A stretch of 64,000 nucleotides of DNA from the NCBI RefSeq assembly GCF_005047635.1, contig NZ_SUKC01000007.1:100856-164855 (forward strand). Reading direction: 5' to 3'. The DNA is from Arthrobacter sp. CAU 1506. GTDB lineage: Bacteria > Actinomycetota > Actinomycetes > Actinomycetales > Micrococcaceae. The notes under the pieces were generated by a model that worked only from the letters and a program-made list of their open reading frames with translations, was not told where the DNA came from and ran no database searches. Both the position numbers and the translations under genes were made by a program. This document shows positions 8,691 through 16,584 of this stretch, in pieces. Within the stretch, counting starts at the first letter, position 1. Each line of letters begins with the position of its first letter.

Positions 8691-10325
8691 ATGCACATCG
8701 ACAACATCGACAACCTGGTGGACCGCGAGTTCGACTACATCGTCGTGGGCGGCGGATCCGCCGGCGCCGCCGTCGCCGCCCGGCTGAGCGAGGATCCGGC
8801 CGTGTCCGTGGCCCTGGTCGAGGCCGGCCCGGACGACCGCGGCGTGCCCGAGGTGCTGCAGCTGGACCGCTGGATGGAACTGCTCGAATCCGGCTACGAC
8901 TGGGACTACCCGATCGAGCCGCAGGAAAACGGTAACTCCTTCATGCGCCACTCCCGGGCGAAGGTGATGGGCGGCTGCTCCAGCCACAACTCGTGCATCG
9001 CGTTCTGGGCCCCGCGCGAGGACCTGGACGAGTGGGAGTCCAAGCACGGCGCCGCCGGCTGGAACGCCGAGGCCGCTTGGCCGCTGTACCAGCGGCTTGA
9101 GACCAACGAGGACGCCGGCCCGGCTGCCCCGCACCACGGCGACTCCGGCCCGGTGCACGTGATGAACGTCCCGCCGGCCGACCCCACCGGTGTGGCGCTG
9201 CTGGACGCCTGCGAGCAGGCCGGCATCCCGCGCGCCACGTTCAACGACGGCACCACCGTGGTCAAGGGCGCCAACTTCTTCCAGATCAACCGCCGGGCCG
9301 ACGGCACCCGCTCCTCCAGCTCGGTGTCCTACATCCACCCGATCATCGAGCGCGAGAACTTCACCCTGCTGACCGGGCTGCGCGCCCGCCAGCTGGTGTT
9401 CGACGCGGACAAGCGCTGCACCGGCGTCGACGTTGTGGACGCCGCCTTCGGCCGGACCTACCGGCTGTCCGCCCGGCGCGAAGTGGTGCTGTCTACCGGC
9501 GCGATCGACTCGCCGAAGCTGCTGATGCTCTCCGGTATCGGCCCGGCCGCGCATCTGGCCGAGCACGGCATCGACGTGCTGGTCGACTCCCCCGGCGTCG
9601 GCGAGCACCTGCAGGACCACCCGGAGGGCGTGGTCCAGTTCGAGGCCAAGCAGCCGATGGTTACCGAATCCACCCAGTGGTGGGAGATCGGCATCTTCAC
9701 GCCCACCGAGGATGGCCTGGACCGTCCGGACCTGATGATGCACTACGGTTCGGTGCCGTTCGACATGAACACGCTGCGGCACGGCTACCCCACCACGGAA
9801 AACGGCTTCAGCCTCACCCCGAACGTCACGCACGCCCGATCGCGCGGCACCGTGCGGCTGCGCAGCCGCGACTTCCGCGACAAGCCGATGGTCGACCCCC
9901 GGTACTTCACCGACCCGGAGGGCCACGACATGCGCGTGATGGTGGCCGGCATCCGCAAGGCCCGCGAAATCGCCGCCCAGCCCGCCATGGCGGAGTGGGC
10001 CGGGCGGGAACTGTCCCCGGGCATCGAGACGCAGACCGACGAGGAGCTGCAGGACTACATCCGGAAGACGCACAACACCGTCTACCACCCGGTCGGCACG
10101 GTGCGGATGGGCCCGGTGGAGGACACCATGTCGCCGCTGGACTCCGAGCTTCGGGTCAAGGGCGTCACCGGCCTGCGGGTTGCCGATGCTTCGATAATGC
10201 CCGAGCACGTGACCGTCAACCCGAACCTCACCGTGATGATGATTGGCGAGCGCTGCGCTGACCTCATCCGCGGCCGCCAGGCCAGCGATGCAACAACGGC
10301 GGCGGCAGGCTCGGCCCGGGCCTAG
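8691..10325 (+). CDS. betA: GMC-family choline dehydrogenase (BetA-like)
   Basis: A 544-residue FAD-dependent GMC oxidoreductase. The N-terminal dinucleotide fold has VVGGGSAGA (about residues 17-25) and the C-terminal region has the conserved His in YHPVGT plus the VNPNLT signature. It would oxidise choline to betaine aldehyde and perhaps further. The ATG at 8691 directly follows the betB stop and uses the ribosome site AAGGAG inside the betB end. Actinobacterial homologues include choline oxidases as well as dehydrogenases, so the electron acceptor is not settled. The operon ends with a strong hairpin. Confidence 0.9.
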   Translation: MHIDNIDNLVDREFDYIVVGGGSAGAAVAARLSEDPAVSVALVEAGPDDRGVPEVLQLDRWMELLESGYDWDYPIEPQENGNSFMRHSRAKVMGGCSSHNSCIAFWAPREDLDEWESKHGAAGWNAEAAWPLYQRLETNEDAGPAAPHHGDSGPVHVMNVPPADPTGVALLDACEQAGIPRATFNDGTTVVKGANFFQINRRADGTRSSSSVSYIHPIIERENFTLLTGLRARQLVFDADKRCTGVDVVDAAFGRTYRLSARREVVLSTGAIDSPKLLMLSGIGPAAHLAEHGIDVLVDSPGVGEHLQDHPEGVVQFEAKQPMVTESTQWWEIGIFTPTEDGLDRPDLMMHYGSVPFDMNTLRHGYPTTENGFSLTPNVTHARSRGTVRLRSRDFRDKPMVDPRYFTDPEGHDMRVMVAGIRKAREIAAQPAMAEWAGRELSPGIETQTDEELQDYIRKTHNTVYHPVGTVRMGPVEDTMSPLDSELRVKGVTGLRVADASIMPEHVTVNPNLTVMMIGERCADLIRGRQASDATTAAAGSARA

Positions 10326-10652
10326 CCACTGTCCGTCGGAAGGCGGGGCATCGTCGGACAACGACGATTCCCCGCCTTTCGTAGCTTCTGCGGAAGCACG
10401 ACGGCGGCGCCCGGGCCCGTTGTCGACCGGCTTTCGTCGACATGTGGCTGGCCTCAGGCTGGCCAGGTTGACGCCGCAAATCCGGTGCCCAAAACCTCTA
10501 CCGCAGCGCCGTTGGAGCTTCTACCCTTTTCTATACTGCTCCGTCTGTCGGGAAGGAGGGGTGCGGGAACCGCCGGCGTCGGGGTCTGCGTGCCCGACGC
10601 TCCGCCGGAGGATTTCGCCCGGATCCGTCGGCCGGTTTTCGCACAACGGATC
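10326..10652. other. Intergenic region betA to PBP gene
   Basis: The 327 bases hold the betA terminator, then a stretch with a TATACT hexamer (10532-10537) that could be a -10 element for the PBP gene; no convincing -35 lies at 17 bases. A good ribosome-site sequence GGAAGGAGG (10551-10559) precedes a GTG at 10561, but that frame runs only 47 codons and does not join the PBP frame. I see no further gene. Confidence 0.5.
10340..10379 (+). terminator. Rho-independent-type terminator after betA
   Basis: AAGGCGGGG (10340-10348) pairs with CCCCGCCTT (10370-10378). Inside it, ATCGTCG (10350-10356) pairs with CGACGAT (10362-10368) around the loop GACAA. The long stem ends in TTT and sits 15 bases after the betA stop. 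Confidence 0.85.
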
Positions 10653-12728
10653 ATGTGGCCCTTTCGACGCAACAGGCCTGAAGAGGTCGAGTTCGACGAC
10701 CTGATGGAGACTGCCCGGCGCCCGAAGAAGAAGCGCCGGCGCCGCCGCCTGGACCTGTGGCTGGTGAGTGTGGCGGTGGCCGCCTTTGCCGCGGGGGCAC
10801 TCGTCGCGCCCGCGGCGGTGGGAGTGTCCGCCGTCGGAAATTCCGTCCTCGACATGTGGCAAACCCTGCCGACCGATCTGCCGGTGGACCGCCCGTTGGC
10901 GCAGCGCACCGTCCTGCTGGACAAGGACGGCAAGGAATTCGCCCGCTTCTACAGCGAGAACCGGGTTGATGTTCAGCTGGACCAGGTATCGGAGGCCTTC
11001 AAGAAGACCCTGGTCAGCACCGAGGACGCCCGCTTCTACGAACACGGCGGGGTGGACCCTCTGGGCATCACCCGGGCCCTGTTCCACAACATCACCAGCA
11101 CTGACGTCCAAGGCGCTTCCACCCTCACCCAGCAACTGGTCCAGAACATCCTGGTCAACCATGCGCGGAACGCGGAGGAAGACAAGGTTGCGGTCGGCGA
11201 CACCTACAACGCCAAGATCCGCGAAATGAAGTACGCCGTCGCGCTGGAAAAACAGTTGCCCAAAGATGAGATCCTGCTGCGCTACATGAACGCGGTCTAT
11301 TTCGGGAACCGCGCCTATGGGGTGGAGGCCGCTGCCCGCTACTACTTCAGCAGGTCGGCGTCGGAACTCAACTATGAACAATCGGCCCTGCTGGTGGGGC
11401 TGCTCAAGGCGCCGACCGCCTTCGACCCCTTCACCCACCCCGAGGCCGCCACCGAACGGCGCAACACCGTACTGGAGGTGCTGGAAAGCAGGGGGGTGTT
11501 GTCGGCGGACCAGGCGCAGGCCGCCCGCAAGGCACCACTAGGGGTAAAACGCGGTTCCGAGCCCTCCGGCTGCGGCGGGTCCAAGTATCCGTTCTACTGT
11601 GAGGCAGTCCGGGAAGAAATACTCTCCAACCCGGCCTTCGGGAAAACCGCAAAAATCCGCGAGCAGCGCTTCAACTTGGGCGGGCTGACCCTGACCACCG
11701 CGTTGGACCGGAAGGCTGCCAACGCAGCACAAAAAGCCGTGGAGAAGGCGCTGGGCAATGGCAATCGCGGGGCCTTGGGCACCGCCGTCGTGCAGCCGGG
11801 AACCGGCCATGTAGTCGCCATCGCGCAGAACCGCGAATGGGGCAAGGGCAAAGGCAAGACCCAGGTGGTCTACGTTCGCAACGCGTTCCAAGTCGGGTCG
11901 GCCATGAAGCCGATCGTGCTCGCCACCGCGCTCACGCAGGGCATTCACACCTCCACCAAGTTCCGTGCCGACGGCCCCTACCGCTCGAAGAAACTGGACA
12001 ACCCGAAGGGCGGCTACATCAACTACGACAACGTCGACTACGGAGTCATCAACGCCCGCCAAGCCGTCCGCGCCTCGGTGAACATCTATTTCATCAAACT
12101 CATCGAGCGTGTCGGTGTCATCAACGCGGCCAAGATGGCCAACAAGCTCGGCATCACCTCCATCGACCCCGACAAGCTGAGCGGCAGGGAGGGCTCCCTT
12201 GCGCTCGGTGCCTACGAAGTGACGCCGCTGCAAATGGCCAGCGCCTATGCCGCCTTCATGAGCAACGGCACGGTCTGCAAACCGGTCATGGTGATTAAGG
12301 CAGTCGCTACCGACACCAAAAAGAAGCTGCCCGTTCCGGACCCCGACTGCCATCGCGCCATCAAGCCCGCCGTCGCGGACACCGTGGCGAATGTGCTCCA
12401 GGAACCTTTCAACCCGAGGGGAACCCTGGGACCGCGGATCGAACTCGCGGGCAACCGGGAGGCCGGGGCCAAAACCGGGACCACCAACGACTTCGCAGCG
12501 AACTGGATTGTCGGCGGCACGCCGCAGCTCATGGCTGCCGTCTGGCTCGGGGATCCCCGCGGTGGGGCGCAGCACCCGCTCACCAAACTCACGGCCTACG
12601 GCAAGACCTACGAAGACCTGACCGGCTCCGAAGTGGCCGCACCCGTTTGGAAGGAAACCATGGACGGCGCGCTCAAGGGCGAAAAGAAGCTGGAGTTGCC
12701 CGAGGCCCGCCGCTCGTTGACCAAATAG
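10653..12728 (+). CDS. Class A penicillin-binding protein (transglycosylase/transpeptidase)
   Basis: A 691-residue bifunctional peptidoglycan synthase. A very basic cytoplasmic N-terminus (residues 24-32) precedes one membrane segment (about 35-60). The GT51 glycosyltransferase domain has the catalytic Glu124 in STEDARFYEHGG and QGASTLTQQL. The transpeptidase domain has SxxK (Ser416-Lys419), SVN (475-477) and KTG (607-609). All catalytic motifs are intact. The ATG at 10653 gives the usual short basic tail, but its ribosome site (ACGGA) is weak, so a start slightly upstream is possible. It looks like a housekeeping gene between accessory operons. Confidence 0.88.
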   Translation: MWPFRRNRPEEVEFDDLMETARRPKKKRRRRRLDLWLVSVAVAAFAAGALVAPAAVGVSAVGNSVLDMWQTLPTDLPVDRPLAQRTVLLDKDGKEFARFYSENRVDVQLDQVSEAFKKTLVSTEDARFYEHGGVDPLGITRALFHNITSTDVQGASTLTQQLVQNILVNHARNAEEDKVAVGDTYNAKIREMKYAVALEKQLPKDEILLRYMNAVYFGNRAYGVEAAARYYFSRSASELNYEQSALLVGLLKAPTAFDPFTHPEAATERRNTVLEVLESRGVLSADQAQAARKAPLGVKRGSEPSGCGGSKYPFYCEAVREEILSNPAFGKTAKIREQRFNLGGLTLTTALDRKAANAAQKAVEKALGNGNRGALGTAVVQPGTGHVVAIAQNREWGKGKGKTQVVYVRNAFQVGSAMKPIVLATALTQGIHTSTKFRADGPYRSKKLDNPKGGYINYDNVDYGVINARQAVRASVNIYFIKLIERVGVINAAKMANKLGITSIDPDKLSGREGSLALGAYEVTPLQMASAYAAFMSNGTVCKPVMVIKAVATDTKKKLPVPDPDCHRAIKPAVADTVANVLQEPFNPRGTLGPRIELAGNREAGAKTGTTNDFAANWIVGGTPQLMAAVWLGDPRGGAQHPLTKLTAYGKTYEDLTGSEVAAPVWKETMDGALKGEKKLELPEARRSLTK

Positions 12729-12792
12729 ACCTACCGCCCGCCCGCGCCTGCCCGCACAGTTGCCGCCGTTCGGCTGTTCCAGCACATAGGGT

Positions 12793-12806
12793 TGATGTGA
12801 TCATCA
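12793..12806. promoter_or_regulatory. Inverted-repeat operator candidate before the GntR gene
   Basis: TGATG (12793-12797) TGAT CATCA (12802-12806) lies 25 bases before the regulator start. Its position suggests autoregulation by the encoded GntR protein. Confidence 0.4.
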
Positions 12807-12830
12807 CCTGAACTGGAGGACCGACCACCG

Positions 12831-13568
12831 ATGGCGTCTGGCGAACTCGACTTCTCGTCCGGGGTCCCGCTGTACCGGCAGATCAAGGAGATCCTGCGCC
12901 GGGAGATCGCGGACGGAGTGGCGGATCCGCAGAAGCCGATGACGGAGGCGCAACTGCTCAGCCGGTTCGAGGTCAGCCGCGCCCCCATCAGGCAAGCACT
13001 CATGGAGCTAACCAGCGACGGGTACGTCTACCGGAAGCAAGGCAAAGGGACCTTCCCGGCCAGGGGTCTCCGGGTGCATAGGCCGGCCGATGTCCAGTCC
13101 GGACGTTTTTACCAGTTCCTGGTGGAAAGCGGGATGCATCCGTCGTCGAAAGTCTCCGCCCCTAAATGGGTGGAACCGCCCGCCGAAGTCGGCCAACTGC
13201 TGGGCATCGACGAACACGAGAGGCTCCTGCATTTCACCCGCCTGATTTCGGTCGAGGGCGCGCCGCTGGCCGAGGCGACCGTGTACATTCGCGCGCCGCG
13301 CGACTTCAACCCCACGGTGCAGGAACTGGAAGAGAGCGGCTCGGCTTTCGAACTGCTGGAACATGGCTACGGCATCACGCTGGGTCGGTCGGAACACGAG
13401 GCGTGGGCGACGGCGGCGACCGCCGATAACGCCGCCACCTTGGGCGTCAGCGTGGGAAGCCCGCTGCTGGTCATCGACACGGTCTTCCGGACCGCGGGCG
13501 GCCGTCCCATCGGCTGGCGCACGGCCCTGCACCACGCCGAAAACTTCAAGTACCGGTTTACTCAGTAG
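12831..13568 (+). CDS. GntR-family regulator with UTRA ligand domain (HutC subfamily)
   Basis: A 245-residue repressor-type protein. The N-terminal winged helix-turn-helix spans about residues 10-75 (PLYRQIKEILRREI, then LLSRFEVSRAPIRQAL). The C-terminal half shows UTRA features such as RLISVEGAPLAEATVYI and PLLVIDTVFRTAGGRPIGW. The ATG at 12831 follows a CTGGAGG ribosome site. HutC-type regulators usually sense a metabolite of a neighbouring pathway. The nearest candidates are the choline operon upstream or the phosphotriesterase-family operon downstream, whose promoter carries a palindrome. The target is not decided by sequence. Confidence 0.88.
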   Translation: MASGELDFSSGVPLYRQIKEILRREIADGVADPQKPMTEAQLLSRFEVSRAPIRQALMELTSDGYVYRKQGKGTFPARGLRVHRPADVQSGRFYQFLVESGMHPSSKVSAPKWVEPPAEVGQLLGIDEHERLLHFTRLISVEGAPLAEATVYIRAPRDFNPTVQELEESGSAFELLEHGYGITLGRSEHEAWATAATADNAATLGVSVGSPLLVIDTVFRTAGGRPIGWRTALHHAENFKYRFTQ

Positions 13569-13599
13569 CTCTCCGACGGCGGCCTCGGGTGTGCCCGGC

Positions 13600-13673
13600 G
13601 GCGGAGCGGTGCGGTGCGCCGAGGCGACCGACTCCGGTGGCGGAGCGGTGCGGTGCGCCGAGGCGACCGACTC
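13600..13673 (+). repeat. Two 35-base direct repeats after the GntR gene
   Basis: A 35-base block beginning GGCGGAGCGG and ending GACCGACTC occurs at 13600-13634 and again, exactly, at 13639-13673, a 39-base period. It lies between the convergent GntR and DUF1801 genes and touches the DUF1801 stop codon. It could be a slippage duplication or paired protein-binding sites. No coding function is apparent. Confidence 0.85.
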
Positions 13674-14031
13674 ACACCTTGCCCGAAGGCAGCTGCTGTA
13701 GCCGCCACGCGATGATCTCGCGCATGAGCTCGGTCGGGAGCGGGGCGTCATGGCGCAACTGGATCAGGTGCTCGGTGGTTCCAAAGTCAGCCAGCTCTGC
13801 GGAGAAATGCGCGATCGCGTCTGGGGTCGGATAGAACCCGATGTGGCGCTTCGTTCCGGTGAAGAAGAACAACGGCTCAGTGCCGAGTTTGAAGGTCGGC
13901 ATACGCCAACTGATCGATTCTTCCGCCTCATCAGGCACAGCCGTCCGGATCAATTCGTACACGGACAACAGCCGATTTCGTACGTCACCGTCGTACTGGT
14001 CGATGTACTCGATGATCGAACTCGCAGTCAT
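13672..14031 (-). CDS. DUF1801 (YdhG-like) family protein
   Basis: A 119-residue soluble protein with the DUF1801 pattern: an N-terminal helix (IIEYIDQYDGDVRNRL), then PDEAEESISWRMPTFK, a strand with RHIGFYPTPDAI and a C-terminal helix ending near WRLQQL. Family members are small alpha/beta proteins, some likened to frataxin-type iron chaperones; the biochemical role is not established. The ATG at 14031 follows GGGAGACC, a good ribosome site, whereas an upstream in-frame ATG would add a low-complexity leader. It is convergent with the GntR gene and forms no operon. Confidence 0.8.
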   Translation of the reverse strand: MTASSIIEYIDQYDGDVRNRLLSVYELIRTAVPDEAEESISWRMPTFKLGTEPLFFFTGTKRHIGFYPTPDAIAHFSAELADFGTTEHLIQLRHDAPLPTELMREIIAWRLQQLPSGKV

Positions 14032-14475
14032 GGCGGTCTCCCTTTTAGCCGACGTCGGTGGGGCGACGGTCGCAGCTTGAGCGATGCCGCAAACCGATCC
14101 TATGACAGCCGAACACAAGCACCCGGCGAATAGCCCGGTGACGGGTCCACTGCGAAACAGCGTTCACAAGCGCCGCCCTGGGCTCGCTGGGGGGGACACT
14201 TCGGTCCGGGCAATCGGCCTGCGCCAGCACCCCCTGACGGCCCCAGAACAACCGGTCGGTAATGGCATTGACTTTCACCCGACATCGTGTAAACCTAGTT
14301 TACAGGTAATCGGGGTCACATGTTCGGGCCGCCGGCAGCCATCCGGCCGGTGCTCGTTTCCTTCGATTACCGACGCCTGCACCGAGTTCGGCGAGGAATC
14401 CATCCAGAGGTCGCGGTGCATGATCCTTCCCAGCGCGTGACGCCCCGGCGTGACGTACAACGAAAGGTTGTGCCG
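14032..14475. other. Divergent promoter region before the phosphotriesterase-family operon
   Basis: The 444 bases separate the leftward DUF1801 gene from the rightward operon. They hold a TTGACT hexamer (14268-14273) and a perfect TGTAAAC palindrome, described separately. The rest has no convincing gene on either strand. The leader from the palindrome to the start codon is about 170 bases and may carry further control signals. Confidence 0.5.
14288..14304 (+). promoter_or_regulatory. Perfect TGTAAAC-cta-GTTTACA palindrome over a promoter
   Basis: TGTAAAC (14288-14294) CTA GTTTACA (14298-14304) is a perfect 7+3+7 palindrome. It starts about 15 bases after the -35-like TTGACT at 14268-14273, so a bound repressor would cover the -10 region. 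It likely controls the operon at 14476-18629. The nearby GntR/UTRA protein or the LysR protein at 22113 are candidate binders. Confidence 0.6.
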
Positions 14476-15459
14476 ATGACGGATACAACGACTTCCACCC
14501 CCGAAACCGTCAACACGGTCCTTGGCCCTGTTCCTGCTCACGAGCTGGGCGTGGTCGCGGTCCACGAAGCACTGCTCTCCGTCCTGCCGGGCGCGCAGTA
14601 CGCCCCGGACATTTCCATGGACCGGGCCGAGATCTTCGAGGCCTTGGCCGCGAAACTCGCCGACTTCCGCGACAAGGGCGGCAAGACCATCGTGGACAGC
14701 ACCGGCATGTTCCACGGCCGCGACCTCAAGCTCTACGAGGCACTGTCCCGCTCCACCGGGGTGCACATCATTGCCTCCACCGGCCTGGGCCCGGAGGAAG
14801 AACTCGGCGGCTACTTCCTGACGCCGCAGACCAACCCGCCCACGCCGTGGCCGGCCGAGAAGTTCGAGGACCTCTTCGGCAAGGAGGTCACCGAAGGCAT
14901 GGTGGTCCCCCGGGTTGAACGCCGCGCCGCCGCCGGGATCGTCACCACCACGGCCGACCGCTCCGGCATGACTCCCACCGAGGAAAGCCTGTTCCGCGGC
15001 TCCGCCCGCTCGGCCAAGAACACCGGCGTGCCGGTCTCCATCCGCTTCGGCGCCGACGTCCTGCACGACCTGGACGTGGTCCTCGACGAGCAGATCGGCG
15101 CGGACCGCGTGCTCGTCGGGGATGTGGACCGCAAGGACGCCGCCAAGTTCGCCCTCGAGGTCGCAGGCCGCGGAGCCTTCGTCGGCATCGACCACGTGGG
15201 CCTGGACGACGACGAGGCCTACCTGACCGACCGCGAGCGGGCCGATCTGGTGCTTGAACTCGTCAAGGCCGGCCATGCGGACAAGATCATTCTTTCCGGC
15301 AACTCCATCGGCGTCGCCAAGGGACTGCCGGAGTACAACCTGCCGTACAGCCACGTGCTGGCAACCTTTGTGCCCTTCCTCAAGGGCCAGGGCCTGAGCG
15401 ACGATGACGCGCAGACCATCCTGGTGGACAACCCCCGCCGCCTGCTGACGGTGCGCTGA
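14476..15459 (+). CDS. Phosphotriesterase-family protein lacking metal ligands
   Basis: A 327-residue protein clearly homologous to the next gene: both share VNTVLG near the start and the TGV..I....G pattern. It belongs to the amidohydrolase-fold phosphotriesterase (PTE) family. Compared with that neighbour it has lost five of the six metal-binding residues. The HxH motif is HEA (His30 kept, Ala32), the bridging Lys is Thr157, and the two following His are Arg190 and Asp216. The last Asp is Asn276. It is therefore probably not a metallohydrolase and may be a structural partner of the second protein. The ATG at 14476 has an AAGG ribosome site and starts just before the conserved region. Confidence 0.82.
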   Translation: MTDTTTSTPETVNTVLGPVPAHELGVVAVHEALLSVLPGAQYAPDISMDRAEIFEALAAKLADFRDKGGKTIVDSTGMFHGRDLKLYEALSRSTGVHIIASTGLGPEEELGGYFLTPQTNPPTPWPAEKFEDLFGKEVTEGMVVPRVERRAAAGIVTTTADRSGMTPTEESLFRGSARSAKNTGVPVSIRFGADVLHDLDVVLDEQIGADRVLVGDVDRKDAAKFALEVAGRGAFVGIDHVGLDDDEAYLTDRERADLVLELVKAGHADKIILSGNSIGVAKGLPEYNLPYSHVLATFVPFLKGQGLSDDDAQTILVDNPRRLLTVR

Positions 15460-15522
15460 CCGCCCCTGGCGAGCACCGCCGTCGTACATCAACACAGCTT
15501 TTCTAATCACGAGGTGAGGGTC

Positions 15523-16476
15523 TTGACCAAAGTAAACACCGTGCTGGGAACCATCCCGGCTGAAGAACTGGAAATCGTGGCGGTCCACGAACACATCGGC
15601 TACGGCATGCCCGGCTCCGAGCTGGACACCAAGTGGTGGAAGTCACCGGAGCAGGCCTACGAGGAAACCGTGCCGAAGCTGCGGAAGTTCCGCGAGTACG
15701 GCGGCGGCACGTTTGTGGACGCCACCGGCATCTGCAACGGCCGCGACATCGACTACTACCGGTCGCTGTCCCGCAAGACCGGCGTCCATATTGTGGCCTG
15801 CACCGGCTTTGTGGGCGGCGACACCGCCCTGCCGCACTTCTCGCGGGCGTCGGTGGACTACCTGGCCAAGGTGTTCATCCACGAGATCACCGTGGGCATC
15901 GGCGACACCGGCGCCAAGGCCGGCGTGATCAAGGTGGGCGTCAGCCGCGGCGGCAAGATGACCGAGCTGGACAAGCGCATTTACCGGGCCGCGGCGCGCG
16001 CCGCCGTGGTCACCGGCGTGCCGATCCTGACCCACCTGGCCATCGACCCCGAACCGGCCGTGAACATCTTCAACGAAGAAGGCCTGCCGCTGGACCGGGT
16101 GCTCTTCGGCCACGCCGACGACGGCCTGAACGCCCCGATCACCCCGCACGACTGGATTTACGAGCAGGGTGGCCGGATCGGCTTCGACACCTTCGGCTAC
16201 GACCTTGAACTGCCGGACCCGCCGTTCTGGGGCCGCAAGCGTGCCGAGCGGATGGAGCACTTCGTCAACCTGGTGAACAAGGGCTACGCGGACAAGCTGC
16301 TGGTCTCGGCCGACGCCAACTGCAGCCCGCTGGGCTGGCCGGGAGTGAAGGGCCACACCATCAACTACATCTTCGAGGACATGCTGCCTGACATGCGCGC
16401 CGCCGGCATCGACGAAGTCACCATCAAGCTCCTGCTGGAAGACAACCCGGCGGACTTCCTGTCCATCAAGGCCTAA
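15523..16476 (+). CDS. Phosphotriesterase-family metal-dependent hydrolase
   Basis: A 317-residue PTE-family hydrolase with a complete binuclear centre by eye: His22-x-His24 (VHEHIG), bridging Lys137 (GVIKVGV), His171 (LTHLAID), His197 (GHADD) and Asp264 (SADAN). Family members hydrolyse phosphotriesters, lactones or other esters, and most natural ones are lactonases. A TTG at 15523 is preferred because GAGGTGAGG lies just upstream and the product aligns with its paralogue. A GTG at 15514 would add three residues. It follows the degenerate paralogue by 63 bases and precedes a flavin hydroxylase, so it probably acts on an aromatic ester or ring-derived lactone. Confidence 0.88.
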   Translation: MTKVNTVLGTIPAEELEIVAVHEHIGYGMPGSELDTKWWKSPEQAYEETVPKLRKFREYGGGTFVDATGICNGRDIDYYRSLSRKTGVHIVACTGFVGGDTALPHFSRASVDYLAKVFIHEITVGIGDTGAKAGVIKVGVSRGGKMTELDKRIYRAAARAAVVTGVPILTHLAIDPEPAVNIFNEEGLPLDRVLFGHADDGLNAPITPHDWIYEQGGRIGFDTFGYDLELPDPPFWGRKRAERMEHFVNLVNKGYADKLLVSADANCSPLGWPGVKGHTINYIFEDMLPDMRAAGIDEVTIKLLLEDNPADFLSIKA

Positions 16477-16496
16477 GCACCGACCATTGATCCGCA

Positions 16497-16527
16497 CCCC
16501 GCCGCGCCACAGACGACGACGGCGGGG
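16497..16527 (+). terminator. GC hairpin after the second PTE gene
   Basis: CCCCGCCG (16497-16504) pairs with CGGCGGGG (16520-16527) across a 15-base loop containing ACGACGACGG. No T tract follows, so it may attenuate or process the message rather than stop it, because the flavin hydroxylase gene starts 57 bases later. Confidence 0.5.
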
Positions 16528-16584
16528 CTCACCATCCATCCCCGAGGTCGCCCCCCGCGGCGTCCAGTGAAGGAACACAGAATC

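Noticed and set aside
7146-10361. A 1071-codon leftward open frame opposite betB and betA
   Set aside because: Antisense to two clear enzyme genes, rich in His/Gly/Val with no family pattern and no ribosome site. Long antisense frames are expected in DNA with G/C-rich third positions.
10561-10704. GTG after a strong GGAAGGAGG ribosome site upstream of the PBP gene
   Set aside because: Only 47 codons, out of frame with the PBP gene and overlapping its start; no recognisable product. It could still be a leader peptide, but nothing else supports that.
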